NCBI GenBank assembly: GCA_031772625.1
Contig: CM062813.1
Location: forward strand, 694,162,420 to 694,226,419
Direction of reading: 5' to 3'
Length of the DNA: 64,000 nt
Origin: Pinus tabuliformis
Lineage: Eukaryota > Streptophyta > Pinopsida > Pinales > Pinaceae
The notes beneath the pieces are model-generated. The model worked only from the letters and a program-made list of their open reading frames with translations, did no database searches and had not been told where the DNA came from. Every line of letters begins with the position of its first letter. The stretch's first letter is position 1. Position numbers and translations under genes: made by a program. This document shows, in pieces, positions 1-11,200 of this stretch.

Positions 1-225
1 AAAAACCAAGATGGCAACCGAACTTGTGATTACTTTTTTGGACTTAACCAAAAATTGCTTATCATTTGTTCAACAAGGGTTTTTTGCATAAATTCATTTG
101 ATTATCATACCTTATTTGAACAAGTTTATTGATGCCAATTAAAAATTTTAAAAGGGACCCATTTCATATGTAAATTGTTTGTGATAAAAATGTTATGAAA
201 TGGGGGGTTGTTGTAGGGCACAACA
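1..225 (-). repeat. Element A 3' LTR, first 225 bp only
   Basis: Near-identical to 12298-12522. In minus orientation it starts TGTTGTGCCC at 225 and continues past the window start. Only this short stretch can be compared with the other LTR (about 0.9% difference). Confidence 0.88.
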
Positions 226-1286
226 ATTGGCGATTCGCTGGGAGAACCAGTTATCTCTGACCTAACAATTATACTTACACTTTCTCAAATAGAATCTTTA
301 TAAAAGAAAGGAAATTTCTAATATAACTAGATATCTATTGATTCTAAATAAAACAGGTTTCTTCATTTAACTTCCTCTTTTTATAAATGCACTTCGAGTA
401 TTAAAATAAGTCCTTATTGGTTTGTAAAAGTAAAAATAGAAAACTTTTCCATATCAGCTTTTTAAAATAAACCCCTCTGTCACAGGTAGAGCCTCTGCTG
501 CCAGCAAACATTCATAGTCTCGGCAGGGTTACCTTTTAACCATGTTGCTGTCCATTGTTCCATTCACCTTAGAGTGTGACTAAACAGAATGAATTCAAAA
601 GATATTCTCGTATTTTTTTGAATTTCAATTTCTTTTTTCTTAAGATAAAAGCCATTGTCCTGGTTTGGTGGCCAGATAGATGACAATGCCATTCACGGGT
701 AGTAATTTAAACTGAACAAGCTGGCTCGTGATGAGACCCCTTGTCTTGAGATTTCAAGCCATTACCCTGTTTGGTATGCAGTTTTGGTAATGTCAGTTAA
801 ATTATTTTCCTATGAACATGGTAAGCAGGCTTGTGATAAGACCTCTTATCTTTAATCTTTTATATTTTAGAATTACACTCTGAGTAATCAAAAACTGTTG
901 GTGAATGGGATGAACAATTATCTTATTAAGAATAAATGGATGACAGGTTTAAGAGTTGAAGATGCTGAAGATGAATTAGCTCCTATTTTCATATAGATAA
1001 CCTTTGGGGACTAATTTCAATCACTCAAGATGATTCAAAGAACTTCGTTCAGAGTGAAGTTTACAAAGGTGAGTCTGTAATGCTCAGAATAAAAAGATAT
1101 CTAATTTCCTAGAAATGATCTCTCTCGGTTCAGGATGCTATTTTTAAAAAGTAAATATTAATATTATTATGGCGAGACAGCTTTTGTTTACAGCGAAAGG
1201 TCAATGGGAATGTCCCACATTCTTATTCCTACAAAACCTACAAACTATGAAAAACTAATAAGCTACGAAGAGAAGGGGTTACCTCC
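226..1286 (-). other. Element A 3' untranslated region
   Basis: About 1.06 kb between the gag-pol stop and the 3' LTR, without a supported gene. It holds a diverged direct duplication at about 649-875, two units each starting AAGCCATT and ending near GTGAT(A/G)AGACC. The sequence beside the LTR (226-250) is not a polypurine tract; read on the plus strand it resembles a primer binding site (TTGGCGATTCGCTGGGAG). Confidence 0.6.
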
Positions 1287-4200
1287 TCAGTTAAAGAATT
1301 TCTTCAGAATTAGACCATTGACAGGGAGAGAATCTCTCACCCCTGATAGATTTTGAAGTATGAATGTGGAATGGCCTACTTTTTCACAGATCTGAAATGG
1401 TCCTAGCCACAGTTTTTGGAATTTGGAATGTTTACCTTTATCTTCATGGGCTTTGTCCCATTTCAGGACTAGATCTCCGACTTCAAATTGTCTAGGGCTG
1501 GATGAGGCTAGATCGAAAGCTGTTTTAATGACTTGCTGATGTCTTGCATGTGTAACCTTGGCTTTATCCCTTTCTTCTTCAAGTTTGAGTATTTGATCAT
1601 GTCTAAACTGTATAGAAGAAGAAGGAGTTTCGTCTATAAATCGCACTAGGGCTAAAGATGGGAGAAGAAGATTGGTTGGTACGACTGCTTCTTTTCCATA
1701 AACAAGATTAAACGGAGAGGTCCCTATGGAAGCTTTCTGTGTAATTCTATCGGCCCATAATGCAAATACCAAGGATTTATGCCAGTTCTTATGATTCTCT
1801 TCAATTGTTCGCTTAATGATTTTGATTAGATTTTTATTAGTTGATTCTGCTAGGCCGTTACCCTGGGGGTAATAGTTGGCAGAATACTTTAATTTGAATC
1901 CTCTTTTGATAGCGAAATCAATCATTGCATTGCCTGAGAAGTAAGAAGCATTATCAAAGACAAGAGCGTTTGGGACACCAAACCTGGTTACGATGAACTG
2001 ATCTATAAATTCGATGATTGCTTCCGAGTTTGTTGTCTTTAATGGAACTGCTTCTACCCACTTTGTAAAGTAATCAGTTGCTGTAAGGATATACTTGTGT
2101 TGCTTGGAAGATGAAGGATTTATTTCTCCAATAATGTCCAATCCCCATTGTTCAAAAGGTTGTTCAATGTTGATTGGTTGTAAAGGGAAAGCTGGCTTTT
2201 GTTGTCTTCCACTGGCAGTTTGGCACTTAATGCATTTCCTTACATATTCATGAGCATCCTTAAACAAAGTAGGCCAGTAATATCCGGCATGAATTACTTT
2301 ATGAGCTGTTGTATCAGCTCCAAAATGTCCTCCTGCCGGTCCATCGTGTAGCTCCTGCAAAACCTTTTGAGCTTCAGGTTTCTCAAGGCATCTTAGTAAT
2401 ACAGAATCATAGTTTCTCCTGAAGAGCACATCATTAATAAGAGAAAAACTCTTAGCTTTCAATCTAATGGCTCTTTTATTCTTGTAGGACAAATTGGTAG
2501 GTGCATAACCATTCTTTAAATAAAAGATTAGATCTGAATATTGAGATTCGGAATCCGGTATACTTAGCTGATTGACTTCTTGGTTTTGCTCTGTATCACC
2601 TGATTCAGGAATGTTTGATGCTCCTGCTAAGATCCTGCAAAAACCTTGACCTTTAACAAATTTTGCTGGCTTTATTTCTAGATCATATTCTTGGAGGGCT
2701 GCGACCCAATTTGCCCTTTTTTCTCCCAATTCCTTTTGAATTAATAGTTGCCTAACTGCGGAGAAAGGAACTATTACTTTAGTATGGGTTTTAAGAAGAA
2801 AGGGCCGATAATGTTTGACTGCTTTAAAGACAGCAAAAGCTTGTTTCTCAATTTCGGAATAATTCAATTCGGCGCCTTGAAAGTTAGAACTGAAGAACGA
2901 AATAGGCGCTTCCAAATTGTCATCATTCAACTGAGTTAGTACTGCTGCGTAAGATAAGTCGGATGCAATAGTATATAATGTAAAATGATTAGCAAGATTT
3001 GGAGTATTCAGGGCTGGGACATTGATTATGGATTGCTTAATATCATGAAAAGCTTGCTTTTCTTCTAGTCCCCATCTGAAGGTTGAATTCTTTTTAATCA
3101 TCTTTTGCAGTGGTAGTACAATCTGTGAAAAATCTGGAACAAATCGCTTAACGAAATTAATTTGTCCTAAAAACGACTGCATCGATTTTTTATTGTGTGG
3201 AAAAGGAATTTCAGAAATTTCTTTAATTCGCTCAGGATCTACATAAATGCCATCCTTAGATACAATAAACCCTAAGAGCTTGCCTTGGTTGAGAGCGAAG
3301 AAAGACTTTTTCGGGTTAAGAGAGATACCATATGTTTTGCATCGTTGAAAAATCTGATTTAAATCATGCAAGTGATTATATCTCTTTTTAGAATATACAG
3401 TAATGTCATCGAGGTAGACAACTACTGTTCGGTTAATTAACCCTCTAAAGGCTGTATCCATAGCTCTTTGAAATGTTGCTCCTGCATTTATGAGTCCGAA
3501 AGGCATCTTTTGGTATGCGTAAGTTCCCCATTTTGTTCTGAATGTAGTTTTTAATTGGTCATCAGGGTGGACCAACACTTGATTGTATCCTGAGAAACCG
3601 TCAAGAAAGGACATCAATTCAGATCCTGCTACCGATTGAAGGATTTGCTCCATGGTAGGCAGAGGGAAGTTATCTTTTAAGCTTGCCTTATTTAAATTTC
3701 TGAAATCAATACAGATTCTGATATCGCCGTTTTTCTTCCTGACGGGTACCATATTGGAGACCCAGTTTGAATGTCGGACAGGGAAAATAATCTTAGCTTT
3801 TAAAAGCTTATTAAGTTCCGACTTTATCTGGCTCTCCAAATTTGGATGGATTTTTCTTAACTTCTGCTGGATTGGTTTTTGATCGGGAAGCATAGGAATA
3901 GTGTGTTGTATGATAGATGTATCATATGTCTTAAGGTCATCATACTTCCAAGCAAAAACTTGTTTGTTTTTTCTTAAAAGTTTGATAAATGCTTCCTTTT
4001 CTATTGTAGAAAGTCCTAATCCTAAATTTATATTTTGAGGAGTTTGAGCCGTTCCTAAATTAATCAATTCAAACCTAAGAGTAGAGCTCTGGAGTTTAGC
4101 ATTAATTACAGGTTTAAACCTATCTTTGATGTCATAAAGGTCTTCAAGCTTTACCACAGGTTTAGGAATAACGTTATCTTGAGATGTTTGCTTCATTTGA

Positions 4201-7200
4201 GAATCATGCTCATCCTCTTCTATGACTTGATTGTCATAGGACTTTTCAGAGGTCAAAAATTGCAAAATATCCTCGTCATGGTTGAAAACCCTCCAGTTAG
4301 TGATGTTATCAGGAACTGAAGGTCTAAAAATTAACTCTACAGAAAATCTATCAAGACTATAGTCTTCGGAAGGGAGGAGTTTGGAAGCTACGTTGGCTAG
4401 CAAATCAGCTGCTGAATTTTGCGATCTTGGGATTGAAAAAATATTGAATGCTGAGAAATGCGAAGTGAGATCTTGCACTAGCGTTTGATAATGTTTAAGG
4501 TGGCTTGAGAGGCAATGAATTGTATTCCTTACCTGTTTAACAATGATCTCACTATCGCCGAATACTTTTAAATATTGGACTTTAAGGTCAATTGCCTTAT
4601 ATAATCCCTGCAGTAGTGCTTCGTATTCGGCTGTATTGTTGGTGCATTCAAATTCTAATCTACAAGAAAGCATCGTCTTTTCGCCTGTTGGACTAACCAA
4701 AATGCAACCTGCTCCTGAGCCCTCGCTGGACTTAGAGCCATCAAAATACAAAGACCAAAATAAAGGAGAATCAGAAATATTTACATCCTTTTGATCTACA
4801 TTAAAGCATTTGGATAAATTTGATTGTGAAAAATTTTCTACTTGAGATGTACAATGATTGACTTGAAAAGGGGAAGATTGGGCAACAAAATTGCCAAAGA
4901 ATGACTGTGAAGAATAATTTCCCAAAATGTTATTGTTGAAAGCTACCGGCTGGTTTTCTTGTTCGAAATCGGTTACTGTATGAGTCATATGCTTTTCACG
5001 GTCGATCCTTATTTGATTTGGCTTACCCTTGTAGGGGAGCCACATATGTGACCAATCCGTGGAAATGTATCCATGCAGTTTCTCAGACCAGTCTCTGCTC
5101 AAAATTAAACCGTAGAATTCAGGTATGTCGGCGATCAAAATGTCTATTCTCTGTACTATTCTGGGATCAGCAGACAACCTGATAGTCACGGAATTAATCT
5201 CTCCTATGACCTGTACTTTGGTTCTGTCTAACTGTACAATGTGGATGGCTGACTTCTGGGGTTCTATGTTCAGCTTAGAACAAACTGAAGCTGGCATAAT
5301 ATTGGATGAAGCCCCTGAATCAATTAAACAGTTATGCAGATTTCGATTATAGATTTCATAGGTGAGCAAGAAAGGTGGGGTATGAGAATTGGATCTATCT
5401 CCAATCAGAACCGAATCGGTAGCCTCGACCATATCTGGGGGGGGTTGTCCTGAATCATTAGCAGCTTTTGAACTGGGAAGAGGGGAAGAGGGAATAGCGT
5501 TAAATTCCCTTAGGAGCAATTTTTGTTGATGTTTTAATTTACCTAGTTCAAACATGGTTATGTTTGCCTTGGTCTTTTTCATGTCATCGACAATATTATA
5601 CTCCATATGGTCAGATACCACTAGTGTTTTGGATGTTGAAGGAGAATTAGAAATTGGAGGTTGGTTTTGAGGGGTTGCTACTGGAGATTTCTTCGGAAGA
5701 ACTTTTTCTTTTGGCGTGGCAGCTCCTGCACTCCTCTTTTTTGTAGTTGTTTGAGTAGGTTCAGAAGCAATTTTACTTCTTGTAGTAACAGGAAAAGCTT
5801 CTTCTTGATTCTCAGTGTCAGAATTTGGGAGTATGAAATCCCACATACCATGACACTCAACTACTTCTTCTTCATCATCTGTCTGTGAGGGTGATTCCTC
5901 TTCTTCATCTTCCTGTTCAGAATCTGCATTAGATATAACATTGGGTGGCTTTGTTTCTGTTTTCTTAAAAGTTCTAAATGGTCTTTTGGTTGAAGTTTCA
6001 GCCACCTGTTTTTTAATTTCGACCATTTCATTAGACAATGTTTTAAGGACCTTTTGTAAACCCTCCATGTCATAGGGGTCTTTTGGGGTTTTCTTCTTGG
6101 AGTCTTCTTTAAATGAAACTTTTTTAGATTTTCTATCCTCCAAAACTGCTTTCTTTTCTAGGGCATTTATCCGTTTTTCAACGGCAAGTGCTTCTTTCAT
6201 ATTCTCGGCTAAGGTAGGTTTGCCAGCCCTGTCAACAAAAATAGCTATGTTGGAAGGGAGAGCAGTAATGTACCATTCGCTTCTGATTTGTTCACTTGGC
6301 TTAGAAGCAGTGGGGATTTTATTTAAGAGTTTATTGAATCGGGCATTAAACTCTTTTACTGGTTCTCTATGTTCTATTCTCAAATTGGAGAGGTCGTTTA
6401 TTAGAGTCGCCAGAGACCTGTCATCTCCATATTTGACAAGAAATTGCTCTTGGCACATAGCCCAGCTGGTAATAGAACCAGAAGGTAATGAGAAGTACCA
6501 GGATCCTGCCGATCCTTGCAGAGTATAAGGAAAAAGTCTTACAACAACATCTTGTTCTGTCACTCCTTTCAAGTTAATTGCTAACATGAAATTGTTAATA
6601 TGTTCTTCAGCTTGTGTTCCGTTATCTGGATTAAATTTAGGCAACCATTTTTCTGGAGCATCAGGTAGATCATGTAATGGTCCGGGCATATTGACTGCAC
6701 CTGGCTGAGTCCATGGATCTGCCATTGTGCTGGTGATATTAGTTGTTACTACAATTGGTATTCCAGATGACTGAGGAGAAGAAGTTGTTAGAGAGAGAGT
6801 AGCTTGAGATGCTGTAGTACTTATTCCTTGATGGACAACAATGTGTAATGGGGGAGTGGATGATTGACTTCGCAGAGGAGTTGAGATGGAAGATATGGAA
6901 GAAAGATCTTCACTATCAGATACTTCAGTAATCTTCTTAGCCCTTTTCTTTTTGGGTAAAGGGAACTCAGTAGGTTCAATACCAAGTTTTTCGCTCTGAA
7001 GTCTGGTAAGTGGATGAGATAAGTTTAACTGCGAGGTCGCACTGCTTTGTGATACTTCAGATTTCTGAGGCGAAATCGAGAAGCTCTGAAGTTTATGGAT
7101 AAGAGACTGAACTTCAGGGGATTCAAGACTTAAATGTTCTGAAATATTATGAGTGTGAGCAGTGGTGGTTGATTCTTCTTTTTCTTGATCATGTGCTGGA

Positions 7201-7286
7201 GAACCAGCATGTGATTGAGAAGGAGAAGATGGTTTGGAGGGGGAATTACTCTTAGAATGGTTTGTGGACCTGGACCTACTTGCCAT
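1287..7286 (-). CDS. Element A gag-pol polyprotein, 1999 aa
   Basis: One open frame starting 35 bases inside the 5' LTR. Rough order: Ser/Pro-rich N-terminus; gag capsid-like domain (about aa 205-320, WLPKFNP to LLNKIP); charged linker; aspartic protease (about 640-770, LIDSGASSNIMP); an archaeal-type RNase H (about 845-975, LYFDGSKSSEGSGAG, NNTAEYEAL, VFGDSE); reverse transcriptase (about 1105-1330, MPFGLINAGATFQ, VVYLDDITVYSK); the native gypsy RNase H region, which looks divergent; integrase (about 1620-1860, HFGADTTAHK, YYPQGNGLAEST). No CCHC zinc knuckle was seen in gag. The second RNase H places it in or near the Tat clade (established family trait). Its position before the reverse transcriptase differs from the order I know for Ogre and Retand. 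The frame looks whole. Confidence 0.93.
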   Translation of the reverse strand: MASRSRSTNHSKSNSPSKPSSPSQSHAGSPAHDQEKEESTTTAHTHNISEHLSLESPEVQSLIHKLQSFSISPQKSEVSQSSATSQLNLSHPLTRLQSEKLGIEPTEFPLPKKKRAKKITEVSDSEDLSSISSISTPLRSQSSTPPLHIVVHQGISTTASQATLSLTTSSPQSSGIPIVVTTNITSTMADPWTQPGAVNMPGPLHDLPDAPEKWLPKFNPDNGTQAEEHINNFMLAINLKGVTEQDVVVRLFPYTLQGSAGSWYFSLPSGSITSWAMCQEQFLVKYGDDRSLATLINDLSNLRIEHREPVKEFNARFNKLLNKIPTASKPSEQIRSEWYITALPSNIAIFVDRAGKPTLAENMKEALAVEKRINALEKKAVLEDRKSKKVSFKEDSKKKTPKDPYDMEGLQKVLKTLSNEMVEIKKQVAETSTKRPFRTFKKTETKPPNVISNADSEQEDEEEESPSQTDDEEEVVECHGMWDFILPNSDTENQEEAFPVTTRSKIASEPTQTTTKKRSAGAATPKEKVLPKKSPVATPQNQPPISNSPSTSKTLVVSDHMEYNIVDDMKKTKANITMFELGKLKHQQKLLLREFNAIPSSPLPSSKAANDSGQPPPDMVEATDSVLIGDRSNSHTPPFLLTYEIYNRNLHNCLIDSGASSNIMPASVCSKLNIEPQKSAIHIVQLDRTKVQVIGEINSVTIRLSADPRIVQRIDILIADIPEFYGLILSRDWSEKLHGYISTDWSHMWLPYKGKPNQIRIDREKHMTHTVTDFEQENQPVAFNNNILGNYSSQSFFGNFVAQSSPFQVNHCTSQVENFSQSNLSKCFNVDQKDVNISDSPLFWSLYFDGSKSSEGSGAGCILVSPTGEKTMLSCRLEFECTNNTAEYEALLQGLYKAIDLKVQYLKVFGDSEIIVKQVRNTIHCLSSHLKHYQTLVQDLTSHFSAFNIFSIPRSQNSAADLLANVASKLLPSEDYSLDRFSVELIFRPSVPDNITNWRVFNHDEDILQFLTSEKSYDNQVIEEDEHDSQMKQTSQDNVIPKPVVKLEDLYDIKDRFKPVINAKLQSSTLRFELINLGTAQTPQNINLGLGLSTIEKEAFIKLLRKNKQVFAWKYDDLKTYDTSIIQHTIPMLPDQKPIQQKLRKIHPNLESQIKSELNKLLKAKIIFPVRHSNWVSNMVPVRKKNGDIRICIDFRNLNKASLKDNFPLPTMEQILQSVAGSELMSFLDGFSGYNQVLVHPDDQLKTTFRTKWGTYAYQKMPFGLINAGATFQRAMDTAFRGLINRTVVVYLDDITVYSKKRYNHLHDLNQIFQRCKTYGISLNPKKSFFALNQGKLLGFIVSKDGIYVDPERIKEISEIPFPHNKKSMQSFLGQINFVKRFVPDFSQIVLPLQKMIKKNSTFRWGLEEKQAFHDIKQSIINVPALNTPNLANHFTLYTIASDLSYAAVLTQLNDDNLEAPISFFSSNFQGAELNYSEIEKQAFAVFKAVKHYRPFLLKTHTKVIVPFSAVRQLLIQKELGEKRANWVAALQEYDLEIKPAKFVKGQGFCRILAGASNIPESGDTEQNQEVNQLSIPDSESQYSDLIFYLKNGYAPTNLSYKNKRAIRLKAKSFSLINDVLFRRNYDSVLLRCLEKPEAQKVLQELHDGPAGGHFGADTTAHKVIHAGYYWPTLFKDAHEYVRKCIKCQTASGRQQKPAFPLQPINIEQPFEQWGLDIIGEINPSSSKQHKYILTATDYFTKWVEAVPLKTTNSEAIIEFIDQFIVTRFGVPNALVFDNASYFSGNAMIDFAIKRGFKLKYSANYYPQGNGLAESTNKNLIKIIKRTIEENHKNWHKSLVFALWADRITQKASIGTSPFNLVYGKEAVVPTNLLLPSLALVRFIDETPSSSIQFRHDQILKLEEERDKAKVTHARHQQVIKTAFDLASSSPRQFEVGDLVLKWDKAHEDKGKHSKFQKLWLGPFQICEKVGHSTFILQNLSGVRDSLPVNGLILKKFFN

Positions 7287-7300
7287 TCACAGTTGATGGC

Positions 7301-7320
7301 CCTCCTTCTAGCGCCAAAAA
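7301..7320 (-). other. Element A primer binding site
   Basis: Minus strand TTTTTGGCGCTAGAAGGAGG directly follows the LTR end GGGGCATCAACA. TGG plus a tRNA 3'-end complement at this place is the classic plant gypsy arrangement. It fixes the LTR boundary and the direction of transcription. The primer tRNA was not identified with certainty. Confidence 0.75.
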
Positions 7321-8221
7321 TGTTGATGCCCCGAAATTCGTTGCAACAACATCGGGGAAACCACCCGGTCCGGAACTTAGTGCAGCTCCTTTTCCGTTTG
7401 GAATAGTGGCTCCGACTGGGGATAACGGGACCAGTTTCCCAAAGATTATAAGTGAACGGGATGGATGGATGATTTAAGATATGAAATGATAATAAACAAA
7501 TAACTAAACTATAAAAGAAATACAAAAACTATAAGCTAATCCCGGGACTTATCAATTCAGACAGTACAGCGTTTGATAAACTATGCTTAATGACAGGCAT
7601 ATAGATGACACTAACAACAAGCATAGATGTTTAATCATTTGAGATTGCTCTGCGTAAGTAGTTACGCAGAGCTATAATAGCGAATTACTGCACTCAGTCA
7701 TTTATATCATTGATACATACATGAGTGAAAGATAACAAATCACAAAACATTCAATAGTGATATGAAATGCAGACTTGTTGTTGTATTACATACATGTATT
7801 CAATAATAGCAAAGTAATAACACAGCAATTCATATAACTGAAAAGAGAACAGATACAGATAATAGTACCATGCAAGCTGTTTGATCAATCCAATATATTA
7901 ATCGCTATGTCGCAGTCCTTCCTTCCAACCAGAAAGCATTCCAAGCAAACGACAATAGTGCACAATTTACTTAAACAGCATTCCAAGTAAAATTAAGGAC
8001 CAGTGGTCGAGTTTCAAAAAAGAATATAGACCGAAGCACAATAGTGCAAACTTCAGCCTTTTAGTCTTTTACAAAATTTTACGACCCTTTCCAAAACAAT
8101 GAAAGGGTCTATAAATACTATGCTAATCTAACTACTAAATATCTAAAAACTGAAAACTAAGAAATCGGCATCAACAAATATCATTTTGCATTTGGGTGAT
8201 TCGGCAGTCGGCGACGATGCT

Positions 8222-11200
8222 TCAGTCAGCTGTCTCTTTGCCTTTACTCTTTCGCTGACATATCGCCAGCATTGGCTCTACTTCTGGTGGAGTATTGAGG
8301 CGAGAAGTCAGCTGTGCATCATATGTGGCATCTTGGAAATCGGCGATCAGGTATCGGAGAGCGTCGGTTAGGCAGTTAAGAGCCGACCTTTGAGAATGCG
8401 GTTTAATCAGGAAAAGCCAGTATGCATCGGAGGTCAAGGTATTCACTCCAGAGATTAACCGCCCTTGTTCTTCCAGCTTAAGATAATTCTTGTGCTCCAG
8501 CATATTCGCGGTTGTTATGTTTCCAGGTGTGCATTGTGAAATCATGTTAGCCAGATACAATGTATCATTGACTATATTGATCATGTTTTTGGAAATTGTT
8601 TTGCACCTGGATGCTGCCCTCTCTGCCTTCATTACCTGTGTTTCCCATTCCATGAAAAGTATGTTCTTGTATGTTTCACTGATTCGGGCTAAATTAGCAG
8701 CTTGCCCTTCTGGAGTATCTTGCCATTCAATATATTCTATTATTTCATCTTCGGCCTGATCCAAGTTAGTCCTGGCTTTCTCGATTTGCCCACATACTGC
8801 TGTAGATATATCACAAAGTGACTCAGCTTCAACTAGCTGTTGGCACAAAAGTCTGATCTGAGATATCAAAGCGCCATTTATCAGAGTTGCCTCTGCTCTG
8901 AAATCTTCAATACTCTTGGCACCTTTGATACCTTCAAGCTGTGCTGAGAGCTGAACTATTTGATCCTCTTTTGATTTCATTAACAGCTCATTTGATGCCT
9001 CCAACTGTGATAATGCCTCTGCCAATTCTCGTGCTTTAATGTCACTTTGGTCTATCCTTAGTGTTTCAATTTGCTGGGTTAACAAATGATTCTCTTGTTG
9101 TTGAGCCAGCAATTGTTCTTCTGCCTGTGTCGCCTTATTCTTTGCCTCTATCAATTCTGCTTGCAATGCATATACCTCATGCTCTTTAGTCTTCAAAAGA
9201 AGACTCACTTCGGATGCTTTGTCAATGGTTGCTGCTGAATAAGCTCCCGCAAATTGCGACAGCTTTGTTAAGTCTTCAGAGGGACTTAATTCTCCCTTCC
9301 AGACGACATTGCCCGTGACTGTTTGCTCATTTGAGACAGAAGGTTGATCAAGCCTTCGCCTCTTCCTTGAGCGTCTTACAACGGCTTTATGCTTAGGGCT
9401 GTAGAAAATGTCTAGAGGAGGAATTTCCTCTACCTGAAGATCAACTAAATCAGATGGATTCTGAGTAACTTCTTCAACGTTCTGTACAGTGGGTGGGCCG
9501 CTGGTTCCTTCAAGAACCAGAGAAACAGTAGTATCGGGAGTCTTTAAGGCATCTGAGTCTTTAGAGGCTTCTTTACCACTTATAATGGAATCAAATTGAT
9601 TCCATTCCTTAATCAATTCAGTATCAACAGAGATTTGCTTACTCTGTTCTTTTTCTTTTTCAATTCTCTGTTGTTCTTCGTTTGCCTCCCGCTGTTGCTC
9701 CTCTTGCACTCTCCGTTGCTGTTCTTCCAATTCCTTTTTCTGCCTATCTTCCAGTTCTTTCCTTATTTTTTCTTCTTCCTCTCGTTTCCTCTGTTCTTCT
9801 ATTTCTCTCTGTCTCTGTTCTTCTATCTCCCTTTGTCTTCTTTGCTCTTCTTGCTCCCTTTCTATTTGTTCTCTTCTATGACTTTTTGCCTGCAGCTTTC
9901 TTTGACTTTCCTCCTGTTCTCTAATTGTAACGGGAGGTGAATTTATTTCTGGCTGATCAGGCTCGCTTGAGGATGAAGTTGGGGTTGTAGATAATAACTT
10001 TAGAGGCAAAGTTTGCAACCTTTGCTTTCTAAGTTTATTGAATTCAGTTAATTCCATATCTTCATATCTCATCGCAGCAAGTTGTTTGACTTGGCTTATT
10101 GAATCAGCACCCATGAACAGGTCGTCAAACTGGTCTTCTTGGTGAACAACCTTTGTCAGCTTAGCCTGTTCCAAGGCAATGAAAGCAGTCTTTTTCGGGT
10201 CATAGAGTCTGTTGGGAATAGAAACTAGAGATAGCATTTGGAGTTTTGCTGCTTCCTTTTCTGCATGCTTATAATTTAACAGCTTATAAACTCCAATTCT
10301 TAAAGGAAACGATGGCCATCCTCTCTTCTTCTCCTCTTTGAGAGTTTGGGTAACACCTTCAGACATGATCTGATAGGAGATTTCCCGGGCTAGCAATTTG
10401 TCTGGCATGTATAAGGGGAGAACATGTGGCCTGGCCTTGCTTCCAAAAACTCTGATATAAGAAAAACATTCTTCGCCGAACCAATGGGCTACGGCTGGTA
10501 GGTCAAAAGAGGCTTCATAGGAAATCCTAGGGATAGGCCTGTCAAAAATAGAATAGTGAACGGGAACCATAAAACCATTGCAAATTTGGTACAAATGGTC
10601 TTTGTGAGAAGTTTTCCACAATTTACGATGATACAAATGAATAGGTGTTGGGTCATGGGTTGTCCATCTCCAACCAAGGACAGGAAACTCAAAATTAAAA
10701 CAAAGGGCATCCATAATGTATGCAGAATAATAAAATGGTGGGATTTTCCTTTCAGTGACTCTGGTTTTGGCCCTAAACTCACGAATAGCTAAGACCAACT
10801 TATCAGACAGGATAGTGGCCCAATCCATGATTATACTATTAACGGCCGCTTCCATTAAGGGAACCATATCAACATGGATATTTGCAGAATCATGAAATCC
10901 CCACAATCTACACATCATAATTCCAGCATAGCAGTAAGGTGAAGCCAGAGAGGCATTGGAGTACTTACCCGACATATCCTGCTTGTGTTTTGCTGGATTT
11001 TGCCTCCAATCTCGGAGAGGTTCGGCTGGTGATTCATTCTCTCTGGCGAATTTCTCTACAAATGCTCTGTTATAGACTTGCTCGGGATTGGGCAAATGAT
11101 ACATTCGTCTCAAGTCGTCAGGCTTGAAGGAGCCGAAAATCCTTCCATCCTTAGAAACGAAGGTTCTATTAGTGAGAGGAATTTCTTCAATTGCCCAACG

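Noticed and set aside
226-250. A plus-strand LTR element whose 5' LTR ends at 225
   Set aside because: The primer-like sequence is suggestive, but gag-pol and the clear primer site at 7301-7320 both point to the minus strand. No plus-strand coding domain follows. Kept only as a finding.
9596-9940. Plus-strand Phe/Leu-rich ORF that looks like a membrane protein
   Set aside because: It is the reverse strand of the Glu/Arg/Gln-rich coiled coil of the accessory ORF; hydrophobic codons are the complement of GAA/GAG/CAG runs.
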